A DNA stretch of 64,000 nt, taken from positions 609,302,001-609,366,000 of the forward strand of contig JADMNL010000023.1 of NCBI GenBank assembly GCA_016271365.2, given 5' to 3'. The notes below the pieces were generated by a model, which saw only the letters and a program-made list of their open reading frames with translations, was not told where the DNA came from and searched no databases. Positions within the stretch are counted from its first letter, which is position 1, and the number at the start of each line of letters is the position of its first letter. The position numbers were made by a program, and so were the translations under genes. Shown in pieces: positions 33,721 to 42,892 of this stretch. Source of the stretch: Neoceratodus forsteri. Lineage: Eukaryota > Chordata > Ceratodontiformes > Ceratodontidae.

Positions 33721-34350
33721 TGTTTTGTTTTACAGATACAGAGCCACATTGGGAGGGGACACAGAGGTAGGATACAGAAAGGGGCAAAAACCATATATAA
33801 GATATCTATTTTGCTTAAATCCTATAGAAGGAGGGAGGATCATGGAAGGATGGATCTGCAGTCACTCCTACCTTATTGGGTGGAAAGAGAGCTTAGAAAA
33901 GGCTGGAGGAAAACAGCTGTACCAGGATGTGAGAAAATGTTGGTTGGTTTGGCGTGGCATCCGTGGGATGAGATGGTAAAACTGCTTCCTACCCTGAAAG
34001 AAATGAAAGAGCGGTGACCCATTCCAGACCAAATTATTGTACATCTAGGTGGTACTGACATTGGGGAAAGCCATGGGTGGACACATACATGCCAGTGAAA
34101 AGGGACTTTGAGAAAATACAGCAGTGGTGGCAGGGTATGCCTTGTCTGGTCAGACACAATCCCAAGAAGGGTATGGAGACATGAACACAGTCATAGAGCA
34201 ATAGATAGGGCCAGGAGAAAGATGAATAGAAGGGTAGGAATGCTAATAAGAAAATGGGAGGGCATGTAATACTGCAGGGTGTGGAAGAGTGGGTAGAGGA
34301 TTTCTACAGGTCAGACAGCATGTATCTGTAAGATCTAGCCATATATATGT
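33721..34350 (+). pseudogene. Ngaro SGNH-type hydrolase, decayed
   Basis: Vertebrate Ngaro elements carry a GDSL/SGNH esterase-like domain after the recombinase. Here 'SHSYLIGWKESLEKA' (33860-33905) gives the nucleophile block and 'WLVWRGIRGMRW' (33943-33978) the following conserved Trp/Gly stretch. 'IIVHLGGTDIGESHGW' (34033-34080) is block III with Thr in place of the usual Asn, and 'CLVWSDTIPRRVWRH' (34142-34182) follows. 'DSMYL' near 34318 takes the place of the DGVHL block with the catalytic Asp/His. Frames shift repeatedly. The role of this domain in the element is not known. Confidence 0.8.
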
Positions 34351-34517
34351 TTAATACAGAAAAAATGGGTTTTATAGAAGCATGGAGGAGACATGCAGAA
34401 AATGGAATATTCAAAAAAAGAGAGAGAAGGAAAGGATGGAGGTCCCCTAAGTGGTGGGGAACAATACCCTAAATTGATGGGAAAGCCAGTCATCCAACAC
34501 AAGCTGGAGACTGGCTA

Positions 34518-34838
34518 ATGGAAAAAAGGTGGGAAGGTGGGAGGGGGAAAGAAAAGGAACAGGATGAAAGGAGGAAAAGCGGTCTTGGTTCTCACCATTA
34601 CCTAACAGGAAAGAGAAGAAGAAGGCACCCAGGTTTTCACCTGGGGAGCAAGAAGAGGAAGAACGAGGAATGATCAAAGATTGATATATGGATGCAATAA
34701 AATGCAATTGTGAAAGATATAATAATAAAAGATGATGAGATGGAAAATGGAATTATGATATATAATAAATTAATTGCCTATCTGAGCACAACAACATATA
34801 ATAGTCTCTGTCTTTTGGGATGGAAAAGGGGAATACTG
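34518..34838 (+). repeat. Ngaro split direct repeat B1
   Basis: From 'atggaaaaaaggtggg' to the junction with A2. It shares 'ggaaaagcggtcttggttctcaccatta', 'ggatgcaataaaatgcaatt', 'gaaagatataataataaaagatgatgaga' and 'catctgagcacaacaacat'-type segments with B2. It contains AATAAA (34698-34703), which could serve as polyadenylation signal. Confidence 0.88.
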
Positions 34839-35032
34839 GACAATGGAGTTTGCCCTTTAAGGGCAGACCAAGTTGTCCTGGTGCACCCTTCCTTTACCTG
34901 AAGATGGTGTGCTCAGAGGAAGGAGAGGAGGGACAGGGAGACAGAATAGTCAGGAAACAGGAAGGGAGGGGCTAAGGAGGTACATAATGGGCAGCACAGG
35001 AGTGGTTCAGCCACTTTTGCTGGAGTTTTGAT
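34839..35032 (+). repeat. Ngaro split direct repeat A2
   Basis: A second copy of A1, beginning GACAATGGAGTTTGCCC and ending 'tttgctggagttttgat'. It directly abuts B1, which is the B1-A2 junction expected for a Ngaro-type element. Confidence 0.9.
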
Positions 35033-35161
35033 CCTCCCACCCACTCTTTGAACTATAGAGCATGAGGGAAGACAGTCAAAAGGACTGTATGGAAGGGCTG
35101 TCAAAGGTGGATGACAGTATTGTCAGTAGGACGATTATTGGACTGCCAAAGGTGGATGGCA

Positions 35162-35492
35162 GAGAGGAAAAAGGGGGCAGGAAGGGAGGGGAAGAGAAAG
35201 GAATAGGATGAAAGGAGGAAAAGTGGTCTTGGTTCTCACCATTATCTAACAGGAAAAGTGAAGAAGAAGGCACCCAGGTTTTCAGCTGGGGGTGAGAAGA
35301 GGAAGAAAGTGGAAGAAAGAGGAATGATCAGAGATTGATATATGGATGCAATAAAATGCAATTATGAAAGATATAATAATAAAAGATGATGAGACGGAAA
35401 ATGGAATTATGATATATAATAAATTAATTGCCAATCTGAGCACAACAACATACAATAGTCTCTGTCTTTTGTGAGGGAAAAGGGGGATCCGG
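35162..35492 (+). repeat. Ngaro split direct repeat B2 (right end)
   Basis: A second copy of B1, ending 'ctctgtcttttgtgagggaaaagggggatccg'. The next seven bases (35493-35499) are GACAATG, the same word that opens A1 and A2. The 129 bases between A2 and B2 hold a short duplicated word ('aaaggtggatg.cag'). Confidence 0.88.
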
Positions 35493-35544
35493 GACAATGA
35501 TTGCAGACTGCTAATTTGTATTAGGTGAAATCTGCATAAGGCAT

Positions 35545-35800
35545 TAGTTTGACCTAATGGTTAGAATGCAGAGCTGGGAACCAGGAAATCTGGGTTTGAA
35601 TTCTATAATTACTTCTCACTATGTGACTCCAAGCAAATCAGTTATATCCTCTCTTCGCTTAAATGCTCTGCAATCTTTTCTCCATATCTCTGTGCTGTTT
35701 ATATCTCCCAGCATAGCTCACAACAGCACACACTCCACTGCTGATACTGGATCATAAAACATTCTGAGATACACATTGTTTGACAGGTACAATATAAGAT
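35545..35800 (+). mobile_element. tRNA-derived SINE
   Basis: A box 'taatggttagaatgcagagctgg' (35555-35577) and B box 'gggtttgaattct' (35591-35603) are spaced as in a tRNA gene. They are followed by the common 'cactatgtgactccaagcaaatcagttatatcctctct' tail unit and 'ttctgagatacacattgtttgacaggtacaatata'. It differs from the SINE at 20820 in both head and tail, so it is a second family. Confidence 0.8.
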
Positions 35801-37440
35801 CTGCGATCCAATTCACACTTACAAGGCACCACAACACATCTTAACACAATAGGGTCACAAAAGTCTTAAAAGCCATCATAAACCTCTCTGAACTGGTTTG
35901 GAAGGGCACAATTTCATGGAGGCCCTTGAAGAGTGGTTGCAGATTCCTGCACCTCACCAGGTTACTGTCTGGTAAAATCAGGCCACAACAGGGGTCCAGA
36001 GCTGCAACCAGTCATACATGTTCAGTGGTTAGGACAATTTTGAAGACACTTATAGACCACTAGGTATGGTAAAACACAGGAGCAGAGAAGGAATTACCAC
36101 AGAGAATGACATTTAGGGCATGAGTGCTCCCACTGGGCCACCACAATGACAGGACATGGCTCATACAGGGAGCAGGAGCTGGACTCTGAGAACACAATTA
36201 AAGTTGCCACCTGGATGACTTCAGTCAGGGTCACCTACTATTGGGTTCTTCTCCAGTCTTTCAGTCTTCAGAGGTACTCCAGTTTTTGAGCTGTTTGGAA
36301 TGGCCACATGCTATTAAACGTAATGGTAAATCATTAATTGTTTTAACTACATCCAGTTTGCACACAGGTGATTATCATACAAACATATGTTTGCAATACT
36401 AGCTGTTCAGCAATGTGACCATATAGCAGTTAAGGTGCTTACTACATACTGTCTTAAATGTAAATTGTCTGTTCTGTAGTTTAAGTACTGCCGTTTACTT
36501 CTACATGAACACCTCCTCTGATATAACCAATGGTACTGGAGGAGGTGCTATGTACTCACCAACTGTGTCAAGAGTGCACAAAGGGCAGAACTATAGGTGT
36601 AGTTAATTATCTCGTCCTTGCCTTATGGAATGGTGGCAATCCTAAAGCCAATTCTATTAGATGAGTTGGGGGTGCTACTGGCCCGGCCATCTGTCTACAA
36701 ACTCAAGTGACTGGGTTCATGACAGAGCACTATATGTCTGGTGCCATACCATGCTGTGTCCAAGTAAGTCATACAGTCTAGAATTTTAGTAGGCATAATC
36801 TCCATTTTCACATAGTAATAGCTGGATCTCAAATTCTCATTGCTCTTGAGCAATGGGGAATCTCTCAAGGCCAATGCATGTCCACGAGAAGTGAGGCAGG
36901 ATCCATTATGTAAATGGCCCATAGTGCCAATCACTGTGCACAGTGGCCCTCACAAGCTAACATACCTGTCAATTCACCTGCTTCCATTTACATCTTGCCA
37001 AAAGCAGGAGAGCTGCATTTATGTCAGTGGGTACAACTGGTGGCTGTTCGTACATGGAGTGTGGTTGCATTGGGAGAGGTAACACCTGATCCACACAGAA
37101 TGCTTACAGCAGGAAAAGTGAGGACTGTTGAACTACCAGCAGGTAGCAGACTCTGTCTCCTTCTCAGAGGTACTACCTGTCCACTTCAAGGGGTAGGCTA
37201 GGACACTTCATCCAGAAATTCAACTCATGGTTGAAAGAATGGTGTGGAAGGGAAGGGTTTGGATTCATTGTGATTGGGGCCCCACTTGAGTGATGTAGGC
37301 CTGTACAAAGGTGACAGCCTGCATCCTTTCTGGGAGGGACCATGGTCCTGAGTAAAAGTGTGAATGCTTCAGTGGCAGGCATTAAACAGGCCAAAGGGGT
37401 GGGGTTGGGGTAGGATAGGAGACAACTATACTCCCCATAA
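35801..37440. other. Unassigned stretch upstream of CR1 copy C
   Basis: No recognised domain. The part from about 36700 may be the 5' UTR or ORF1 of CR1 copy C, since that copy extends unusually far upstream. The frames at 36914-37201 and minus 37173-37502 do not resemble the CR1 ORF1 that I know. Confidence 0.4.
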
Positions 37441-40034
37441 GCGTAGATACTATGAGGGGAACTCAAGAAGGTAGTGGATAAACAGAGGGCACAAGTCAGC
37501 AAAGGTCAAGGGACTGGGAGGATCTGACAAGGATGGTGAACAGAACAGGGACAGGCAAAGGACCAAAAGTGGGTGAGAACACTGCATCCTGGAGCCATGT
37601 GTGCAAATGCCTGAAGTCTAAGTAACAAGATAGAAGACCTTAAGGCTACCATGGCAGAATCTGACCTGGACATTGTGGTCGTCACGGAGACCTGGTGTAA
37701 TGAGAACCAGAGCTGGGAAGTGGCCATACCTGGTTCCAATCTGTTCAGGAGGGACAGGACAGGCAGGAAGGGAGAGGTGGTGCTCTATGTGACAGAAAGC
37801 ATAAAGGCCACAGAGATTCAAGGGAAACAGGGAGAAGAGGAGACTGTGGGTTGCACTGTGAAGGAAAAGGGTTGGCCATCCACAGAAGGGTAATACAGGC
37901 CACCAGCTCAAGGAGGAATTGGATGAGAAAATGATGCTAGCAATGCAAATGATGGTGCACAGGGAGAGGTGTTGTTGTTCAGTAATTTCACTCTACCAGA
38001 TGTAGATTGGAGCCTTCCTGTGGCAGCAAAAAGCTAGGAGCAGGTACATCTTGGACTTCCTGCAAGGGCATTCCTCAACCAGCTGGTCAGAGAACCCACA
38101 TGGGAGAAGGCAATACTGGATCTAGTGCTTACAAACGGGGACAGAGTGGCAGGAGTTATGGTGGGGAATACCTAGGAACAGTAATCACCAGACAGTATGA
38201 TTTGAAATAAATAAGGGGTGGAATCAAGCCACACAAAGACAAGAATCCTAGACTTCAAAAAGGCAGATTTCAGAAGGATGGATAAATGCCTAGAAGAAGC
38301 ACTGGTCAAAATAGGGAAACAAAGAGGGTAGAGGAACAGTGGGTAGCAATCAAAACAGGGACAGCAAGGGCGACATAACTTAGTGTCAGACTGGTCAGCA
38401 AGGGAAGAGACAGAGGAAACCACTATGGTTTTCTAAGGAGGTATCAGAAAGGTCAAAGCAAAAAAATTGCATTCAAGCAATACAAAAGACACAGAAAGAG
38501 GGAGGAGGATAGGAGTGGTACCAGGAGAAGCAAAGGGAGGCAGGGAGGGCAGTTAGGGAGTCCAAGGCACAAACAGAGAATGCATAGTGAACTCAGTGGA
38601 GAAGAGGACAAAATCTTTCACAGATACATCAGGAAGAAAGGAAAACAATGGGAGGATTGTGAGGCTGAAGGGGAGGATGGGGGCAGTGTAGAAGATGATA
38701 ACCAGAAAGCAGATATTCTAAACAAATATTTCTGTTCAGTCTTTACAAAGGAAGGGTCAGGAATGGGCCTGGAAAGATTATCAAGGGCGGAAGGGCACAG
38801 AAATGGATACAAGTCATTTTCCCAAAGAAAGGGTCCTAATGGAATTAGCAGCAGTAACAGTTGATAAGCTATGGTGCCAGATGGAGTACAACCCCTGGGT
38901 ACTGAGGGAGCTAAGAGAAGTGATGGCCAATCTCCCATGACCCTGTTCAACCTGTCACTGGAAACAGGGAGGTACCCAAAGACTGGAGGAGAGCTGATGT
39001 AGTTCCCTCTATACAAGAGTCTAAACAAGAAGGCAACAGGAACTACACCTGTCAGCCAGACCTCAATAGTGGGAAAGGTCATGGAACTACTACTAAAAGA
39101 AAGACTAGTGGAGTGCGTGATTGTCAACAGTCTACTGGACCCAAGGCAACATGGTTTGATGGGAGGGAGGTCATGCCAGACTAACCTCATTGAGTTTTCT
39201 ATTGGGTAACCAGGAGGTGGATCAGGAGGGGAAGTGCATGTGGCCTATCTGGATTTCAGCAAGGCCCTTGACATTGTGCCACATAGAAGACTGTTAGCAA
39301 AGCTGTGGAACATGGGGTGGGAAAGAGGGTAGTAAAATGGGTGAAAACTGGCTATAAAATAGGACCCAAAGGGTAGGTGCACTAATGCACAAGGCAGCAG
39401 AAAAATAAAAGATGCTGGGATGCATAGGCAGGGAATCACCAGCAGAAAAGAGAGGTAATAATTCCACTATATAGGACATTAGTGAGGCCACACCTTGAGT
39501 ACTGTGTTCAGTTCTGGAGGCCTTATCTATGTAAGGACATAGACATAGTGGAGGCAGTTCAGAGGAGGGCAACCTGGATGGTGCAGGGATTATATCACAA
39601 ACCCTATGAGGATAGACTGAAGGTACAGTATTAAATATGTATGATCTGGAGGAGAGGAAGGTTGGGGGACATTATTGAGACATTTAAGAACCTCACAAGG
39701 AAAATAAGGTACAGGAGCATACAATTTTCCACAGAAAAAGATGCTTAAGGACAAGGGGCATAAGGTGAAAATGGAGGGAGGAGGAAGTTCAAAGGGAATG
39801 TGAGAAAGTACTTTTTCATAGAGGTAGTGAAAAAAATGGAACAGGCTGCTGGAAAAGTTGGTGGGGGCAGAAATGATTATTGGCATTAAGAATGCTTGGG
39901 ACAGGTATAGAGAAAACTAACAGTTTAGGAGGTGCAGCCTAATTCCAGTAAAGCTTGAAGGAGTTCAGTTGCTAATAGGCAGAGTGGGTTGGCCGAAGGC
40001 AGTTATCTGTTGACAACTTCTATGTTTCTATCTT
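37441..40034 (+). mobile_element. CR1 LINE (copy C), endonuclease to tail
   Basis: The longest plus-strand CR1 here. It contains an AP endonuclease (about 37590-38205), the linker 'MHSELSGEEDKIFHRYIRKK' (38580-38640), 'ILNKYFCSVFTKEGSGM' (38715-38765) and RT blocks with frame shifts ('VSQTSIVGKVMELLLKERLV' around 39053-39112, 'QHGLMGGRSCQTNLIEF' 39145-39200, 'DFSKALDIVPHRRLL' 39253-39297). A deletion of the catalytic part follows (the sequence jumps near 39380). The 3' region has '[20 protein letters not shown]' (39499-39555) and an octamer-type end, 'ttctatgtttctatctt' (40018-40034). Confidence 0.9.
37590..38205 (+). pseudogene. CR1 AP endonuclease domain, decayed
   Basis: 'LSNKIEDLKATMAESDLDIV' (37617-37676) followed by VVTETWCNENQSW (37677-37715) carries the endonuclease Asn near its start and the catalytic TETW motif intact. 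'LFRRDRTGRKGEVVLYVTES' (37742-37800) matches the usual 'RRDRxGRxGGGVALYVxE'. 'YRPPAQGG' (37894-37912) comes after a stop. GDFN is degraded near 37975. The domain nicks target DNA to prime reverse transcription. Two or more stops make this copy inactive. Confidence 0.85.
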
Positions 40035-40239
40035 TACCACACATTTGTATTATGGGGTGATGTGGAGGGGTCAATGGACCACTAGGAAAGGGTCGACTGG
40101 AGATAAAGAAGGTGCAGAACTGCTAGGCCATATGGCTGTGTGCCAGACAAATTTCATCCACCAAAATCTAGAATGGCAATTTACTGTATGTTTCACTGTA
40201 CTTGTGTGGGGGCACCTCCCCATGAAGCACAGTGTCCTT

Positions 40240-40640
40240 TGGGAATTACAGCACTGGTAATTACAAAGTCTTTGAGGAATGCAGAATTCCACTGAGAAAT
40301 GAACGAGAATGGGAATTCTGCTTTAGAACTGCTTCTCAGAATTTTCCAGTAACTCACACATACTGCCAAAATGTTTTAATGTAAACCATGGATTAATTTT
40401 CTGTGGTTTACATATACTATGGATTCATTTTTGCAATTTGTGGAAATGTAATCTGCAATTTGTATAATTGATGGATCACTAATCCTCAGATTATATAAAC
40501 CACAAATTAATAATCTGCAATTTTAATAACTGATTTCAGAATTTGGCTATTTGAACCAGGTGAGATTTCAATATTCTGCTGAATATTGACAGAAGCAGAA
40601 ATTTGAAAATTCCACACAGCTTTACTAGCAGAGTTTACTA
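40240..40640. repeat. AATTCC-rich repeat family, copy 2
   Basis: From 'ggaatgcagaattccactgag' to 'gaaatttgaaaattccacacagcttt'. It includes 'taatgtaaaccatggattaattttctgtggttta', which recurs at 60527-60560 in the third copy. Some internal words are repeated ('tctgcaattt.tata'). MITE-like; no coding content. Confidence 0.55.
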
Positions 40641-41381
40641 ATGGCACAGTGGTAGCCCACTTACTACCAGTTAAAGAATCAGGCCTCATTAGTTATATTC
40701 CTTTATCTTTTAAAGTACCTAACACTCAGCAAATACTAACAGCAGTGCATTACTGGCAGTGAAAGAAATTAAACTACTTAACATGTTAATGAAGCTCAGT
40801 AGATCTCACTATCAACTAGCCTAGGGATTACTGGAAAGCAATATAAGCTAACGGTGGTTAAATTTTCTATTTGGTTCTCAAGATAAAGAAATAATTGTAT
40901 TATGCTTATCTGACTTTACAAATGAAGGAACACCATTATGTCAGCTATTTACAAAACAGTGTCAGTTGAGCATAGTAACGTAACAATTTTAGGTGTGAAG
41001 GACTCTAGTGCCATCATGTCCATGCCTCCACACACATTTCATAAGAAGAGAGTAATAAGTATGCTGTACAAACAAGTTGAAAAGAATAGTCTATAGCTAT
41101 ACTCTATCAGCTCTATACTGTTCTTTCCAAATTACTTACCTATAGAAGCCCCAGAAACTTAAATGCTTACACTAAAAGCTATGTACAGTACATCTGCAGT
41201 TATTAAACCTTGCATCTATATACTGTCATGTAACTGGTCAAAACCAAGTTGCATGACAGTACTAACTATAACTATTGACCTGATTTTCTTTAGCTTAATG
41301 GGCAATAGCCCTTTATGATTGGGTAATAGTTCAAAATATATAGATTGACATAATTAATGCATGCAAGCATGCACATCTGTC
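40641..41381. other. Unassigned stretch with one hairpin
   Basis: No gene. Bases 41221-41261 form a hairpin: TACTGTCATGTAACTGG pairs with CCAAGTTGCATGACAGTA with one mismatch and one bulge. The word 'aatgcatgcaagcatgcac' near 41355 is a small palindrome. Confidence 0.45.
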
Positions 41382-41611
41382 TCCTACATAGAAGTGGTGA
41401 CCAATGCTTATCCCCCACTCACCTCCACTGCAGTCCATTGTCTCACTCAAATAAAGTCACTTGCAATATAAAAGCAACTTTGTCCATATTATAATGCAAG
41501 TACAATACTGATAAAGCTACTTGTATAATGTAAATCACTGTACTTGAAAGAGACAGTGGCCAGTAGTGGTGAACAGAGGGTAAGTGTTGGCCACTGTCAT
41601 GGATAAGGTGT
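41382..41611. mobile_element. Palindromic MITE-like element, about 230 bp
   Basis: The left half (41382-41496) and the reverse complement of the right half (41611-41498) are alignable almost throughout: 'ggtgaccaatgcttatcccccactcacc' against 'ggccaacacttaccctctgttcacc', 'cattgtctcactcaa' against 'cactgtctctttcaa', and 'agcaactttgtccatatta' against 'agctttatcagtatt'. By eye about two thirds of positions agree. No target duplication identified. Confidence 0.6.
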
Positions 41612-41949
41612 AGTATTTGAGATGTTGGAGAGGACTGCCAGAAAAATGTGTTTTTACAAAATCTGGTTTGGTAATGGAAAAGGGTACCTCTGGCAGTTTC
41701 TTTTAACTAAGGGACTGGGTTAGTTGGAAGGAGAATGTAACTCAGGCAAGGTTTAAGAAGACTGATATTGACCAGAATTGTTTCGACATATAGTGACAAA
41801 CTTGGACCCTTTCAAGATGAACTATTGACTTCTAGTAGTCATACTGCCCTCAGCCTTTGGCTTCAGACAACCCTTACAGAAATAATTATATAAATATTTT
41901 CGCTGCACATAAAACTTACCCATGTGACATATGTGCTGCAAGCATGGAT

Positions 41950-42080
41950 AGATGTTAAATTGGAACAATTGCATGCATGAGGCATGCATGCACCAAGCAA
42001 GTGTGGAACGCATTATTTTATGTTAAATTTGAACAAACTGCAAGAATGTGGCATGTGTGCAAAAAGCAAGTGGTCACTGA
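41950..42080. repeat. Two tandem ~67-base units rich in GCATGC
   Basis: 'gttaaattggaacaattgcatgcatgaggcatgcatgcaccaagcaagtg' (from 41955) is followed by 'gttaaatttgaacaaactgcaagaatgtggcatgtgtgcaaaaagcaagtgg' (from 42022). Confidence 0.65.
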
Positions 42081-42097
42081 TAACTGCATACATAAAA

Positions 42098-42225
42098 ATT
42101 AAGTGACTGGCTCAGGATCACACCATATACAAGTGGGGTTGATGAGATTCAAACCAATGTCATCAATTCATCAAGTCTTCTGTGTTGCTGTTCAGTGCCT
42201 TTAACCACTAAGCTATACTGCCTGA
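42098..42225 (-). mobile_element. tRNA-derived SINE, antisense
   Basis: 'gtgactggctcaggatcacacca', then 'gatgagattcaaaccaatgtcatc' (antisense B box) and 'tgcctttaaccactaagctatactgcc' (antisense A box) in the order expected for a minus-strand tRNA-headed SINE. Confidence 0.8.
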
Positions 42226-42689
42226 ACACTTATGGTTTACTTGTACTCCAATACAAATCTGCATACATCTGCACACATGCAGCATGCTTGTAGTCATGGA
42301 TATGCTTTTAGTTTTCTTATCCTCCTCATCTCAGCTGCACAGCTGAATTGTAACACATACCAATGGAATCATATGTGGTTGTTCCTACCCCCAACACACA
42401 GAGTTACCCACAAAACTACTTAATTACTTCTGTCTGGCCTATACTCCTACTATTTTCTCTCCATAGTTTTGAATGCTTCCACCCAAACAGACTTTAAGGG
42501 AAAACACAAAAGTAGCAATAACTCAACACCCGCATATGGCCAGCCCCATGCACACACATACTGCACCAGGTGCGGTTATGCTACTACAGACAACCTACCA
42601 AGTATAGCTACATGTTGAGAGTCTCTTACCTGAGTAGTAGGGTGCCAGAGGCTGGAGTTTTTAAGAGATGATATTTATAGGTCACAGTG
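42226..42689. other. Unassigned stretch
   Basis: No gene or repeat recognised. Confidence 0.4.
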
Positions 42690-42892
42690 CTGGGTGTACC
42701 CATTGAAATGAATGGAGTTATTTTTATTACTATTTACACATTATGATGGTAAGTTGGAGAATAATGAAGTCCACTGTTCTATAAACAAGGCCCTTGTTAG
42801 TCGAATGGTGGCCTTCATTAATCTCCAACTCTCCATCAATAATGTATAAAAGAGTAATAAAAATACCTCATTCATTTCAATGGTGCACACCC
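42690..42892. mobile_element. Palindromic MITE-like element, about 203 bp
   Basis: Nearly perfect inverted repeat centred on 42791 (AACAAGG C CCTTGTT). The left arm 42690-42790 and the reverse complement of the right arm 42792-42892 share GGGTGT, CCATTGAAATGAATG, TATTTTTATTACT, ACATTAT, GATGG and AGTTGGAGA with the same spacing; roughly four fifths of positions agree. The whole element could fold into one ~100 bp stem. The long frame 42794-43198 that starts inside it is chance. Confidence 0.82.

Larger units (their letters stand above)
27950..35492 (+). mobile_element. Ngaro/DIRS-type tyrosine-recombinase retrotransposon, near full length, inactive
   Basis: A 7.5 kb element recognised by four protein regions in the Ngaro order: a gag-like ORF, reverse transcriptase with RNase H, a tyrosine recombinase and an SGNH-type hydrolase. 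It also has the characteristic split direct repeats A1 (27950), B1 (34518), A2 (34839) and B2 (35162). Such elements copy through RNA and integrate a circular DNA with the recombinase instead of an integrase, so no target duplication is expected. Every coding region has frameshifts or stops, and the RT box is mutated (YLVD in place of YLDD), so this copy is dead. A1/A2 and B1/B2 still look about 90% alike by eye, so insertion was not ancient. Ngaro is preferred to DIRS1 because of the repeat layout (direct, not inverted) and the downstream hydrolase. Confidence 0.92.

Noticed and set aside
27950..35492. Endogenous retrovirus or LTR retrotransposon
   Set aside because: RT is of DIRS/Ngaro type, a tyrosine recombinase replaces integrase, repeats are split direct repeats and there is no primer-binding site next to an LTR.
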